Shown one piece after another: positions 1-11,683 of a stretch of 64,000 nucleotides of DNA (its first letter is position 1; each line of letters begins with the position of its first letter). The position numbers were made by a program, and so were the translations under genes. Source of the DNA: Actinernus sp. WN-2022 (lineage: Eukaryota > Cnidaria > Anthozoa > Actiniaria > Actinernidae); the NCBI GenBank assembly GCA_030867875.1, contig JAOWCC010000577.1, positions 86,657,740-86,721,739 on the forward strand, in the 5' to 3' direction. The notes beneath the pieces were generated by a model. That model was not told the DNA's origin. It was given only the letters and a program-made list of their open reading frames with translations, and ran no database searches.

Positions 1-1085
1 ACGCTTCGCTCGTATCTTTTATGTGTTTTTCACTATTTTTGCTATTTTTTTCCTACATGTATTTAGTTGCTGTTTATTTGCTATTTATTTGCTATTTTTA
101 TGGTCCATTAGAATTTTTTTGTCAATTTTTCCGTTATTTTCGTTACTTTTTCCCGTTTTTCTCTATCTTCATGCCATTGTTTGTATCCTTTTTCCTTTTT
201 TTCTTGTGTTTTTCACTCATTTAAAAACTAGTTTTCACAATTGCCCTATATCATTATGACGTCAAATCAAAACAATCTATTGTTTAAACACTAAGGATCA
301 TGGTCGTGGGAGGGGGACAAAACAGCAGCAACACAAAGGAAATCGCTATCAAATGCATTTTGTAGAACGTAGAATAGCGGTAACGGCCACCAAATAAGGT
401 AAATATTGTGGGATGAACATTGATACAGCTGATATCTGGAAACCAGACAATTCGAAGTTAAATTTTCCTCAGCAGAGCAGATTCAGTTCAAAACTCTATT
501 GTTCAAGTCGATTCTGTCCCCCTCATAAACAAGCCGTGACGTCATAATGATATAGGGTAATTATATTGCTGTGTTTTTCCATTTTTTCTGTATTTTTCTG
601 TATGTTTTAGCTATTTTAAAACTATTTTATTCTATGTGGCTGCTTTTAATTGTAAAAGCTATTTTATTAATTCAGTATAAAAACTACTTTTAAAATAGTG
701 AAAAACAGTCGAAAACGTAGGGAAAAGTATACGAAAATAGAATAAAGAGGAAAAAAAGAGAAAAGAGAAAAAAGAAAAAATTGCAAGGAAAAATAGGTAA
801 ATTTTAAAAATTGCTAAAAAATAGCCTTAAAAATAGTAAAAAAAATGGTGTCTATTTTCTATAAATTCAGTATAAAAACTACTTTTAAAACAGTGAAAGA
901 CAATCGAAAACATAGGAAAAAGGATACGAAAAATAGCATAAAGATAGGAAAAAAGAGAAAAATCAAAGGGAAAAGATAGTAAAAACTAAGGGAAAAAATT
1001 GCAAGGATAATAGGTGCAAAATACAAAAAAATGCTAAAAATAAGCCTTAGAAATAGTAAAAAAATAGTAAAAAAATAGTGGCTTA
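1..1085. repeat. AT-rich foldback element with a tandemly repeated right arm
   Basis: An inverted pair is visible: ATATCATTATGACGTCA near 247-263 and TGACGTCATAATGATAT at 537-553. The flanking T-rich left arm (1-263) is answered by an A-rich right arm (537-1,085) with matching wording such as actacttttaaaatagtgaaaaac. Inside the right arm a 195-bp unit starting AATTCAGTATAAAAACTAC is repeated at 669 and 864. The centre (264-536) carries its own inverted GAGGGGGACA/TGTCCCCCTC pair. No coding frame is convincing. This looks like a non-autonomous foldback transposon whose left end may lie outside the window. Confidence 0.55.
669..1058 (+). repeat. two-copy 195-bp tandem repeat
   Basis: Units start at 669 and 864 with the shared text aattcagtataaaaactac and stay recognisable through the A-rich part. 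It lies inside the right arm of the foldback element, so the arm grew by internal duplication. Confidence 0.6.
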
Positions 1086-1404
1086 AGCTATAAGGGTGGG
1101 CTATAGTACTCTTATTTGTGTGTGCTTGCTATATACACAGATAAGTTTGCATGTCAACACAAAGTTTTTGTTGGCCTTTTACTTAAACCAATTGCAAGCC
1201 ATATTATAACTTATTAATACAAAACCTATATTTTTACCAAACAAATGAAATGTTCTGCCATGCATCTGTCCCCTATAGATATGCACATATTACATCACAC
1301 TAATAATTAAGAACAAAGAAATATAATTGCCACAATTAAGACCCATGCAGTTGAGTTGTATGACTGTTCTCATCATGTTGTGAGTCAGTGTGCATCTATG
1401 AGAG
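1086..1404. other. intergenic stretch, nothing recognised
   Basis: AT-rich sequence between two palindromic elements. I see no open frame, RNA gene or repeat shared with the rest of the window. Confidence 0.4.
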
Positions 1405-2194
1405 CTTAAAGTGCATTTGAAGTGAAAATTAAGTTGATCAAATGTTAAAATGCTTTCGAAATGAGGAATAATGACATTTTCCGTTTGTCAACATCTCATC
1501 TCGTTTCAGAGATAATCAGGTTTTTGTAATATGCAAATGAGATGACATCTGACATCATATTGTTTGCACAGCCTGTAGACAAATCACAAAATGAAGAATA
1601 TCTCTGCAAATATTGAATAAAATTACTTAAACTTTGCACATGTATGACACTGAAAAGTGCACATCATTGAGGAAATTATGGTGTTGCCATGGAAACTCTC
1701 ATGGACCCATGCCCCTTTCACTTTGAACATAAAATTCCAATCTATTTCCTTGTAACAAAAAATAAGTTCCTTAAACTACTCACATACAATGCCTACATTG
1801 TTCCAAATCTTATTTTGGACCCACACCTAAAAAATTGTGTTTGACAAAGGAGAAATTAGGGAAGTTTGTGTTATTTGTAGTGGAAGCCTGGGGCCAGTGT
1901 TTCCATGGCAACATCCTAATTTGTGCAATGATGTGTATTTTCCATAGTATCACATATTTGCAAAGTTTCAATAGTTTTTAACCAATATTTGTAGAGATAT
2001 TCTTCATTTTGTGGCTGTGCAAACAATACGTGCAAACAATATGACATCATTGGTAATCTCATTTGCATATTACAAAAACCTGAATATCTCTGAAACGAGA
2101 TGAGATGTTGACAAACGGAAAATGTCATTATTCCTCATTTTGAAAGCATTTTAACTTTAGCTCAACTTAGTTTTCGCTTCATTTGCACTTTAAG
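1405..2194. mobile_element. 790-bp palindromic MITE with arms of about 290 bp
   Basis: The left end CTTAAAGTGCATTTGAAGTG and the right end CACTTTAAG are inverted copies. The complementarity continues inwards through TTCCGTTTGTCAACATCTCA, the TGCAAATGAGAT segments and GTTGCCATGGAAAC (near 1,683) against GTTTCCATGGCAAC (near 1,900). Only the central 200 bp are unpaired. There is no transposase frame, so it is non-autonomous. No target-site duplication is clear. Confidence 0.75.
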
Positions 2195-2447
2195 GGCAGG
2201 CCCACAGCAGAATAATATATATTTGTTTTATACAATAATTAGTGAAAAAAGGATACAATTAACAATAATTATTATTATTAATAATTATTATTGATATAAT
2301 ATAATGCACAATATGACATCTTTAATTTGTATCTGTACTCTAATAACAGTATTGACTATATCAACTAGTCAGAGCATTGTGTTTCACACTGTTTATAATG
2401 TAAAGATTTAAGACGTAAATTTGTAGCTGACAATTCTAAGCCCCTGT
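2195..2447. other. AT-rich spacer with ATT/AAT microsatellite
   Basis: A run of aataattattattattaat near 2,262-2,292 is the only structure seen. No gene. Confidence 0.5.
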
Positions 2448-2650
2448 GTACATGAAGTCAGGATCGAGTGGTCAATCTAATCAAAAACTCGATCACACTG
2501 AGATTTTAGATAGTGCAGGTTTACATGAAATGGATTGACATTTTGTCAATCTTATCTACTTCAAATCTCAAGTCAATCCTAAAGTCTCAAGATGCTTGAC
2601 TTCAGTTTTGCAGTCAGATTGACTTGAAATGTTCAATCAGCTTCATGTAC
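2448..2650. mobile_element. small MITE-like element with GTACATGAAG ends
   Basis: GTACATGAAGTCAGGAT at the left and its approximate inverse ATCAGCTTCATGTAC at the right bracket 203 bp rich in GATTGAC/GTCAATC words that also pair. Non-coding. The family is unknown. Confidence 0.45.
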
Positions 2651-3298
2651 TAACATTGTTAACTGCCAGACTCTTCATCCATATTACTCTTGCTCTGTCA
2701 TATAATTATATGTATGAGTAAGAATATGGTAATTACAAAATAATGTACATCATACATACTCGGGACCGTATATAGGCTATACAGGTACATGCAGCTTGAC
2801 AGGGTATGGTTTTTGACAATTATTAGTCTGGAACAGGGTACTGGTATATACTGTTTCAGTCTGGAACAGGGTGGGATTTTTTTGGAAGGGCCTCAGGATG
2901 GTTTGAGTCATTCATGGGCCCTAATGCCACTGCAAATTCCATTTGTCTGTTTATGATTCGAGTGGAGCTAGCACAACCCCCCTACCCAAGAGGCTCAGGT
3001 GCCTTTTGGACTCTGCCTCCTACCATACAAATTATTGAAGCCACTGTAGCTGTGAGGGTCAGGCATAATTTTAGAGGGGCCAACCACGGTTTCACAATGT
3101 CTGTCTTCAATATCTATAACTGCTTGTTCATAGCCAGTTCATAGTTGACAACAACTGGGGAAGTAGCCCTGTTGCCTGGCTATTATCTATATCTCTGCAA
3201 ATGTTGTCTTTATAAGGGGAATGCATGTAGCTAGGTACATGTTCACTTCAGAAATTGTTACATAATTATGCACAATGCTAGCCTGCAAATACATGTAC
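2651..3298. other. intergenic stretch, no supported gene
   Basis: A 76-codon open frame at 2,914-3,144 has no recognisable domain and is probably chance. No repeats shared with other parts of the window were noticed. Confidence 0.4.
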
Positions 3299-3578
3299 AG
3301 CCATCTCACATCGGGAGCCACTATCAAAACATGTCCCCCAAGAGAAACGTCTGCGATTAGAGGCCAAAGATTCCATACTGATGACGCTATGCGACCAGGA
3401 TCTGGTCACACCATTTGATTGGCTAGTATGCCTAATTATCATATACAAGCCAATAAAATAAATTATGCAACCAGATCCTGGATACATAACGTCATCAGTA
3501 TGGAATAGTTGGCCTCAAATCGCAGATGTATATCTCTTGGGGATGCATTTTGATTGTGGTTCGCAATGTCAGATGGCT
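3299..3578. mobile_element. 280-bp palindromic MITE
   Basis: Inverted arms of about 110 bp: AGCCATCT at the left edge and AGATGGCT at the right edge, then CTGCGATTagAGGCC against GGCCTcaAATCGCAG, and TTCCATACTGATGACG against CGTCATCAGTATGGAA. The middle holds a second inverted pair, CCAGGATCTGGT/ACCAGATCCTGG. It sits about 100 bp beyond the 3' end of KCTD 1. Confidence 0.75.
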
Positions 3579-3680
3579 TTATATTCACAGCACAATGCAT
3601 ATTTGCAATTATAAAAGCTCATAAATTAAACTTCTTGCCACATAGAAATTCATCCCAGATTTTAACATCTAACTTTGATA

Positions 3681-4346
3681 TTAAACAGTTCTAGTGAAGA
3701 TCCATGTCTCCTCCCCATTGTGAGCATTAATGAACTTTGGCTCGAATCCAAGATTGCTAATTAAATCAATTATGCTTGTAGTTGTCACCCAAGTATCAAG
3801 TCGAGGTTTCGCATACCCCGTTCCTGTGCTCCCAACTTGAAACGACTGTATGTGCTCCGAAATCTCTATTACATCCTCTTGCCCGGGGAAAATCTTCTTC
3901 AAAGTCTCAACCTTTCCTCTGAGCCTTGTATTCTTTTCACATTCCCCGCGGAAACACAAGCGAAGTACTTCATTTTTCGGTTCTTTAACGAGATTTGTCG
4001 AGCACTGTTTCGAGGCTATAAATTGCTCTTTTTCACGTTTGATCGCCTCGATTAATGGCTCAATTTGGTAAAAGTCTGCCTCATTGAGTAGAATATCATA
4101 CTCCTGAAAGTCCCCAGGAAGCGAGAGTACATTACTACGCATATAATTTAAGACATACCGGAACAGCGTTCCATCTCTGTCGATGAAAAACAGGTCTTCA
4201 GAATCCTTACTCACCGGAAGTCGTCCGCTGAACATTGAACCAAGCATGGAATCGGGAAATGTTGTCAGAGTTGCGAGTGTTGTGGTAAAATGATAGCCTC
4301 CAATGTTTAGGTTTACGATCGATGGAAATGATACTGTGGATTCCAT
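3681..4346 (-). CDS. KCTD-like BTB/T1 domain protein (KCTD 1), intact, 221 aa
   Basis: A single uninterrupted frame from an ATG at 4,346. Residues 9-105 form a BTB/T1 (potassium-channel tetramerisation type) domain: NLNIGG at 13-18, FPDSMLGSMFSG near 30-41, FIDRDGTLFRYVLNYMR near 54-70 and LNEADFYQIEPL near 87-98. Residues 125-221 form a separate C-terminal domain ending in ETWIFTR. KCTD proteins form pentamers and typically serve as cullin-3 ubiquitin ligase adaptors or as G-protein/receptor auxiliary subunits. Which role applies here cannot be read from the sequence. This copy keeps the full T1 signature, including the MFSG segment that the array genes have changed or lost, so it resembles the conserved animal family most. 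There is no intron in the coding part. It is the most divergent KCTD gene of the window. Confidence 0.85.
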   Translation of the reverse strand: MESTVSFPSIVNLNIGGYHFTTTLATLTTFPDSMLGSMFSGRLPVSKDSEDLFFIDRDGTLFRYVLNYMRSNVLSLPGDFQEYDILLNEADFYQIEPLIEAIKREKEQFIASKQCSTNLVKEPKNEVLRLCFRGECEKNTRLRGKVETLKKIFPGQEDVIEISEHIQSFQVGSTGTGYAKPRLDTWVTTTSIIDLISNLGFEPKFINAHNGEETWIFTRTV

Positions 4347-4884
4347 TTTGAATTTTCTTAGAATAAAGAAAGAACCAGTGATGTATCCTCCTCTCTTTCT
4401 CGTGATCTATGTTGAAGTGTGACCGTGACGTCAATAGCGTTTCAGTTTTCGTACCGAGTCCACTACCGGATGGGTGAGCAACAGGAAGCCCAAAACAATT
4501 TACTACTTCCTCTCCGTAGGCTAATTGTAGGACGGATGTAGCAAAATTAGGATACACTAAATATCTTAATATCGATCTCTCTTATAGAGATATGGAGATT
4601 CTTAATGCTTTTATTACGTCCAAAACTTTATTTCCACAGATTTTGATATGAACTAACAAACCTCTCGGCTATGTGGGATGGCTTAAAATCAAAGCAAATA
4701 TGCAAAAATGACTAACAAACAGTGTATATATAAATAGTCTTCAGGGAAAATATTGAAAATCCTTTCAATCAAGCATCGAGGGGGGGAGGGGGGAAGTTTA
4801 ACTGTTTGTATCCAATTAACAGCCACCAACCGAGCGATTACTTAATACATGCGTAGTACCATGACATGGCCCCTTTAAACGGTT
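4347..4884. other. upstream region of KCTD 1
   Basis: Presumably holds the promoter and 5' UTR of the minus-strand gene. No motif is strong enough to call. A reverse frame continuing to 4,557 is a shadow of the gene. Confidence 0.35.
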
Positions 4885-5538
4885 TGCCTAAATATCTGTT
4901 GCAGAAGATTCATGTACAAAACTCGGCAGCCCGTCTTATCACGTGTACTCGCAAATATGACTCGATCACGCCTTGTTTATAAATTCAGCTACACGGGTTA
5001 CCTGTGGAAAAAAACGAGTAATATTTAGGATTCTATTGCTCACGTATAAACTCAATAAACTCTCAATGATTTGGCTCCTGTCTATCTTAGTCAATGATTA
5101 CACCGCTATGTACCTACTAGACAGCTACGCTCTTCTTCTGCCAATAATTTAGTTATCCCTACCTATAAGTTAGAAAGTTATGGCTGTCGCGCCTTTTCCG
5201 TAGCTAGCCCCATCCTGTGGAACAGTTTGCCCTATGATATCAAAACTTGTGGCACAATTTTATCTTTAAGTCTATTTTTTTAAGCTTAAGACTCATCTTT
5301 TTAAATTAGCTTATAATTTATAAGTATTAATTCCTTTGTGTATCGGTTTATTGTTAGACTTATATTTTTTATTCTAGTATTGATTTTAATCACTATTAGC
5401 AGCTTTCTTAAACTTTTCTTATTATTATTGTACATATATTAATAGATTGCCATGTAAATCGCTTAGATCCGTTTCAGTATTTGCGCTATATAAATAAAGT
5501 TATTATTATTATTATTATTATTATTATTTATTATTATT
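4885..5538 (+). pseudogene. LINE 3' end remnant (CR1/L2-like) with (ATT)n tail
   Basis: Broken plus-strand frames read as the C-terminal tail of a LINE reverse transcriptase protein: VQNSAARLIT near 4,915, LNDLAPVYLS near 5,066 and GCRAFSVASPILWNSLP near 5,182. The sequence ends with GCGCTATATAAATAAAG and a long ATT repeat (5,500-5,538), a typical CR1/L2-group 3' end. Several stop codons and frame changes show it is dead. The polymerase core is missing, so this is a 5'-truncated insertion. Confidence 0.8.
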
Positions 5539-5544
5539 AAAAAG

Positions 5545-6495
5545 AAAAAAGGGCTTATAATAACTTATCAGTCAAATCTTACTTGACTAATCGCGAGCAG
5601 AAGTATTCCGTAAACGGTTCGTTGTCTCAGCCACGCTCTTTAAAATGTGGTACTATCCTTGGACCAATAATGTTTTTAATGTACATCAATGTTCTTCAAA
5701 TTGTTTTGACACTCAGTCCCTAGAATGTACGCGGATGATACAAGGTTCACGTTTACGATCGATAACATTTATGAGCTCGATGGCCAACTAGCTACTGATC
5801 TCAATTGTGTTTAAGTTGTTAATACATGGCTTAACGCAAACAAATTAACCCTTAATTATTATCTTAAGAAAACGGAATATCAGTGTTAATTGCTTCAAAT
5901 CAAACTGAATGCATTAACATTCCCAACATCATCAATAAATAACGTTGCTATTAAACAGGTCCAGACAGCCAAATCTTTAGGAGTATTCATTGATGAAAAT
6001 CTCTCTTGGGATGCCCACATTGGTCATATATCTAAAAAGATCTCTGGTGGTATTGGCGCCATAAAAAGAGTGTAGCCTTTTGTCCCGCTCTCGACTCTTT
6101 TGACTATTTTCAATGCACTAGTCCAACCACACTTTGCTTACTGTAGCGAAGTGTGGGGTGACTGTGGCAAGGGTTTATGTGACAAGCTACAGAAATTGAA
6201 GAATCGTACTTTACCTGGAAAAACATAAAACACCAACATTTACTAGATTCTGCAGTTATGGTGTACAAGTCACTAAATAATTTAGCTCCAGATCGATCTT
6301 TGCTCGAAATTTATCTTTAGGAATGAGCTAGTCAATTATTCACTACGTGATCTTACTACGGTAAGCTGGCTATTCCACATCCGAAGTTTTAGCGATAGCG
6401 GCGCACAATTGTGGAACAACCTGCCCCTTGATATTCGTCAAACGGAATCGCTTAACTCGCTAAAAGACAAATTACGCTGCTATGACTTCTGAAAT
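5545..6495 (+). pseudogene. LINE reverse transcriptase fragment, degraded
   Basis: The frame fragments follow the order of a jockey/CR1-type reverse transcriptase from the palm to the C terminus: CGTILGPIMFLMYIN (catalytic region B) near 5,648, MYADDT (catalytic YADD box) at 5,725, KSLGVFIDENLSWDAHI near 5,969, FAYCSEVWGD near 6,133 and GAQLWNNLPLDIRQ near 6,399. Stops and frameshifts interrupt it, and the part between about 6,200 and 6,260 is scrambled. It directly follows the first remnant in the same orientation, so the two are separate insertions or a partial tandem. The YLGV-LSW wording resembles the open LINE at 33-35 kb, suggesting the same broad clade. Confidence 0.82.
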
Positions 6496-6965
6496 TACTA
6501 ATTCACGGCATCCACGTAAAGCAGGATTTATTTTATTATTTATGTAAATATTATATCATGTAGTACAAGAGTTATAAAATTCGTTGTTTAAATTAGCCGG
6601 GCACGCAGTCACGCAGGCTTCCAAAAATGCCGGATTACGACTGAAAACCATCAGTGGATAGCCTTCTAGCCAGCTCGAGGAAGCTCTTTACAGGAATTTC
6701 GGATAGCGGGGAAGGGATCGAAAGGAAAAGCTAGGCGGAAAGAAATAAGAGAGAGACTTCCATTCCCCTCCCTAAACCCCATTCCAATGTTCCTCTCCCC
6801 AGTCTCCCTCTTCTTTTTTCATTTTGGAAAATAAGCCAATTATCGGCCTTCCGGTAGTCGCCGGCGACCTATCACATAGCCTGCTAGTGACTGAGCGAAG
6901 AGCCGGTATCAGGCTAACCCAGCATCACATACCCCCTCGTAACTCTTACGTAGCGTGAGGGCTGA
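6496..6965. other. LINE 3' flank and unique sequence
   Basis: The first 100 bp could be the 3' UTR of the preceding LINE fragment. The rest is unremarkable and no gene is supported. Confidence 0.35.
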
Positions 6966-7266
6966 GTCCAAAACAATGGATCAGTTTCGAATGGGACCCG
7001 ATTTAGTCAGGGGAGGTGGTGGGTGGCGGGTAATAGCCCCTACCCCTTTAATGAGGGCGATTTTCTCGCGTTGTAAAATAGGGATACCTGGTTTTGAGGC
7101 AGACACAATGTAGAAACTCGGAAATATAGTTACTTCTTCAATAAGTATTTTATTCAAAAAGATATTTGTGGTCAAAAATTTAGATTTTGCCAAAATAGGT
7201 GGTGGGTTCCGGGTACAACTCACCTTCCCTCAAAATTGGGTCCCGTAAAAGTACCATTGTTTTGAC
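6966..7266. mobile_element. 300-bp MITE with GTCCAAAACAATGG-type ends
   Basis: GTCCAAAACAATGG at the left and CCATTGTTTTGAC at the right are inverted. The next inner segments, GGGACCCGATTT and AAATTGGGTCCC, also pair, giving imperfect arms of about 40 bp. The interior is non-coding. Confidence 0.65.
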
Positions 7267-7553
7267 CTTTTCACGTAACTATAATTTCATCCGCACGTGT
7301 TAGACGGGAAAAGTACAGGAAAGTACGTAACTCAGACCGGTCCCCAATGAGTGACACATCAATTCCGCCAATACAACTGTGATAAAAAGCAAATTACACG
7401 GTTGAGCGAAAATAGATAGACGTTACTTATATATCATGATTTGGAATGTTATAGTCGAGCATTTTGCGGGGAGGGGTGGACTGTGCAAGAAGCGGGCGAG
7501 TACATTGATCGACGTACACGGACAAAAAAAGGACGATTCCTGTACTCTTTCCC

Positions 7554-7660
7554 TAGCCTGCTATGCAGACGTATTTTTTCACTCTCATAAATCCGAATAA
7601 AAAAGTTACTTTTTTCTTCTAATTTATGAGAGTGAAAAAATATGTCTGCATAGCAGGCTA
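7554..7660. mobile_element. 107-bp hairpin MITE flanked by TA
   Basis: TAGCCTGCTATGCAGAC at the left and GTCTGCATAGCAGGCTA at the right are perfect inverses. The pairing runs on through TTTTTTCACTCTCATAAAT, leaving a small AT-rich loop. TA at both edges fits a Tc1/mariner-type target site. Confidence 0.8.
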
Positions 7661-8194
7661 CTCTTCCCCCAAATTAAAGGATTTCGTTAATACTCTGTAC
7701 CAGTCGCGGATCCAGGATTTTGTAAAGGGGGGGGGGGGGGGGGGGGGGGGGTTGCAAAAGGCTTTTTTTTAATCTAGAGATTTTAAAATTGTATTTACAG
7801 TGATTTACAGGAATCATAGTGGAAACCCCTCCCTGAATCCGCCAGTGTGTACAGTTATACTAGCCCATTTCACTTCCATTTACTTCACTTAATCTGGTTT
7901 ATTTCTATAGGGGTAGTCTTTGTTTACGTTTTTCCTCAGAAAATACATCACACTTCAAGCGACGTACATACAAACAAACAGAGCGTTTAAAAATCTCAAA
8001 ACTGATAAAGAATGTATGGCTGTCAGCAACTCTTGCCACCCAGCCCATTTTACAGTTTTGAAAAGTCAATTTCTCCGTAAATATTTAACATATCAATATC
8101 AAAGTTTCGGTGATTACTAAGTTTAAAATTCTCTTTCAACTGATGTAGCCTGTTTATTTGTAGCTTGAAGTTTAATTTATGCTAATGAAGGCGA
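7661..8194. other. spacer with a 23-bp poly-G tract
   Basis: Contains a G homopolymer at about 7,728-7,750, preceded by gcggatccaggatttt and followed near 7,835 by gaatccgcc, which may be the ends of a short repeat. No gene is supported. Confidence 0.4.
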
Positions 8195-8775
8195 ATTTCC
8201 AGATAATAATACGTTTATAATTTCGGGGCAAGCTCAAATCATTTGGCACTCGTTAGTTCAACACTCTTCAATTGTTACTCAATGCTCTCCTGTCTCAATG
8301 TAAACACTCTTTTTACATGTCGTCATTAAAGCCCAGATCAGAGTGCCGCGTTCGACTTAATATCAGTATTGACCTCTGACCCTGGTCTGACTGCCTATTT
8401 TAAATTTCCAGATAATAACGATAATCTATTTTCGTTAGAAACAGGCTCAAACATTTGACACTAGTTGGCTTCAATCAGTCGTCGTTACTCAGTTCTTTCC
8501 TGTCTATATCGCTATGTAAAATGCCGGCAATAAACCCTAGAGTACCGCATTAGACTTAATCTGGACCTCTCACCCTGCTTCGACTGAGTTAATTTCCAGA
8601 TAATAACGAGAAATTATTTTCGAGGCAGCCTCAAACATTTGGCACTAGCCTTAGCTTCACTTATTCGTATTACTCAAGGCTCTCCTATCTCTATGTAAAT
8701 ACTTGTTCTACATGCCGGCATTAAACCCTAGTGTGGTACGTGTTTCCACTAGTCGTGTGATATCACTGATTGTTC
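8195..8775. repeat. three divergent tandem units of about 190-209 bp
   Basis: Units begin with ATTTCCAGATAATAA at 8,195, 8,404 and 8,592. Each then carries a GGCTCAAACATTTGGCACT-like segment, a GTTACTCA..CTCTCCTGTCTC segment and a GCCGGCATTAAACCCTAG-like segment in the same order. Copies are clearly diverged, so the duplication is old. It lies just beyond the 3' end of KCTD 2. Confidence 0.75.
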
Positions 8776-8891
8776 AGACTTATCTAAGACAACGGGCATG
8801 CAGCAAGTCTGAGCTACCAAGAATACAAACAATGCTGGTATGCATATCCTTTTCATCCTTCCCCATACATATCACAACAGTGTCCCTCTTT

Positions 8892-9466
8892 TTATGTCCT
8901 AGCATAGATCCATTCAGTATTCCCTCCATCGATGTACAGCGTGAACTTAAATTTAAATCCCTGAGCGATGAAAATGCTGCTCACTGCTGGTGGAGTCACG
9001 TTAAATCGTTGTCGCACTGGAGCGGTCGCGATACAATATTCTGGCCTGTTGTCGTCGCTAATCGTATACCGCGACATTAAGCTAGGAAATAGTTTCTCTA
9101 TAGAATCCTTTTTCCCCTCAATTCTGCACAGTAGCTTATCGGCATCATAGAATAAGCACACTATATCAGACTGCCGTATTTTGTGCTTGAGGACCTCATC
9201 TTTTAAGGCGTCGATTTGGTAGAATGAAGCTTCTCTCAGTAGTAGCTCATGTTCTTTGAAATCCTCGGGTAAAGAAAGCTTTTCATCTCGCAGGAAGTTT
9301 AACACGTGGCGGAAGACAGTAGGGTCTCGATCCACAAAGATAAAATATTCTCCTTCGCCGACTTTTTGTACGCATCTGTTTTCGCAAACCAACCTGGATG
9401 TCTTTGGAGGGTTTGCAGCGTGGAAGTAAAATGACTTCCGCCAACATTTATCTTCACAGCTTCCAT
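8892..9466 (-). pseudogene. KCTD-like BTB/T1 gene (KCTD 2), frameshifted
   Basis: An ATG at 9,466 opens MEAVKINVGGSHFTSTLQTL, the first strand-turn of a T1 domain, but the frame leaves the family after about 35 codons. The neighbouring minus frame carries the rest from about 9,370 down to the stop at 8,892: FVDRDPTVFRHVLNFLRDEK, LREASFYQIDALKDEVLKHK and a C-terminal domain ending NTEWIYART. The switch is at a run of five A (minus strand) near 9,368-9,374 and amounts to one missing base. The rest of the gene is undamaged, so a recent mutation, a sequencing error or a very young pseudogene are all possible. The MFSG segment is replaced by a shorter linker, as in the array genes. Confidence 0.8.
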
Positions 9467-11069
9467 CGCGTGAGCAGGGAAACCTAAAACGATGGAAGTA
9501 CGAAGTCGATTTCTACTCAGCTGCCCTTTTAGATGGGGTTTCGTCGTAATTTGATCACTTTTAAGGACTCTCAATATAAAGCCAGACATCACAAAACATG
9601 ACCCCTGTCAAATATGACACCACAATTCCTGATTCTGATCTTCCGCACAAATAAGACCTCCCATGTCCCTCGTTGACGAAAATTTGGACATATTTATATA
9701 TATGTGGTTAATGATGTCGTTTTAATTACGCATCCGTTCGCGCTGTCAGAACATAATTATGCAAGTTCAGTCCTGACGAAAGATTGAGTTAATTCATATC
9801 TCGTTTCTTGGACGATTATTCGTTTTGCTTAAATATAAATGAAATAACCATATTCATAATCATGTATTTTTTATTGAGGGTATATAGCACTTGATATCTA
9901 CAGATAATCGGTACGCGTGGCCCTTAAAGGAACAAGAAAGACCCTGGGGATATATAAATGGGTGTAAAAATGAACATTTATAATTTATTTTCACCATCGT
10001 CGTGTAGCTGTTCATGAAACTTCGCATATGAGCTGGGACAATTAGGCGAAATGTTTTTATTGAAAATGTGGGAGAAAATGTTTTGATGACGTCATAATCG
10101 ATTACGTCATACATAAACCATTTTACAAAGTTCAACATATGTACATAATTTGTAGAGCAGCTTTCAAAGAGGAGTTGAATGCCGCAAACTGTTTCTCCAT
10201 ACAACAAAACATTCATTGAGATATCTGACCCAGTCCTGTCTGTTTCCTACGGACTGCCCTCGCGGGACTCTCTAGTCACTCTACCGCTATATGTTTTTAA
10301 AATTTCCAGAGGTGGAAAGGGTCAAATTTGTTGTTAATAGGCTTAAGATGTCACGTCACGGCTGACTTTGATCCTTCAAGTGTACGTTTTTCATCTCTCT
10401 CGACCAGAACACTTTGCAAGAAATTAAACAAAGGAACGATGTAGCCGAGAGGACCCAAGAGTATCTATCCATGCACGAAATCACCTAGTTTAGGTGCAAT
10501 GGAGGCGAAGAATGGCTGAAGATGCCAGTAGTTTTCTTCCCTAATTAAGAAGCAGTTGCTCAGATAAATGCCAAGCTTTCTCCTCTCAATCTAGAGATGT
10601 TCTTCTTCAACAGCATGTGCAGATTCTCTGAGTAGGCCAATGTTAAGGCCTAATTTCGGGTAAAAACTGTTTTATTTGAGCACAGCTGGGTACGGTAAAT
10701 GCACCAAGTTTCTCACGATATAAATAGATAACGTCATTCTTGACGTTTGTATGCAGTAAAACGTGTCACGTGCTCTGTCGCGTGACTTAGACCACGAAAA
10801 GGCGGCTCCGAGTTTAACATGTATATATTCACATGTATATATGTTTACATTAAGGTTAAGTAAAAGGGAAAAAACATGTGGGGTTAGTATGCAAACAACC
10901 CAAAGGGTTAACAGGGTGCATACTCCCCATTAGCTACTATGACTATAACAATAATGATAAGCATGAGCGCATGGACTAAATATAAATGTTAATGAAACTG
11001 ATAAAATATAAACGTGATTACATTGAGTCGAATATAAATTTAATAAACATGTAAAGAAATAATGTGCAA
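9467..11069. other. 1.6-kb intergenic stretch, no supported gene
   Basis: Holds the presumed promoter side of KCTD 2, then unassigned sequence. A 118-codon minus frame at 9,860-10,216 has no recognisable domain. Near 10,820 a short repeat of catgtatatat is seen. The far end may include the 3' UTR of the minus-strand LINE that follows. Confidence 0.35.
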
Positions 11070-11683
11070 GCAAGAGCAGCTATAAAGCATTATGATATCG
11101 AGATGATGTGATCGTTGTAAGACCGTTTGAAAGTTTCAAGAGACGAACTATCTTTTATATTCAGTGGTATACTATTCCATATTTATACCAAATGTTCCAT
11201 AGTTTAACCTTTGACGGGGCAGATGAAGACTGATTTCGATTTGATTTAGAACGAGTGTTATAATCGTGAACTGTTGTGAGATCGGTGTAATAAGCGGAGA
11301 AAATACCTAATCCCAAGCTGAAAGTCAACAATTTCATAACGTTTAATAGATCTAGTTTTTTTTAAATATCGGCTTACTTGGGGATCTTGATTCACTACAC
11401 GTAATTGCTCGAAGTGCACGTTTTTGTAGAATATAGATTGATCGCTTAGATTTATAGTTGCTCCCCCAGATAAGTGTACAATAAGAGATATATGAGTATA
11501 TTAGATTATAATATAGGCTGAGAAAGTGACGTACTTTGTAAACTGGATTTCAATGGTCTTAGCCGCTATTTTACGACAAAACAAAGTCAATTTGATTTCC
11601 CCACGAAATTTCCTCATCGACCAACATACCTAAGAATTTCGCCGTATGCAAACCAGTTATATGTCCTTTCCACATAGATTTAA

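Noticed and set aside
2914..3144. Small gene of 76 codons
   Set aside because: No domain, no codon or repeat support, no recognised splice context.
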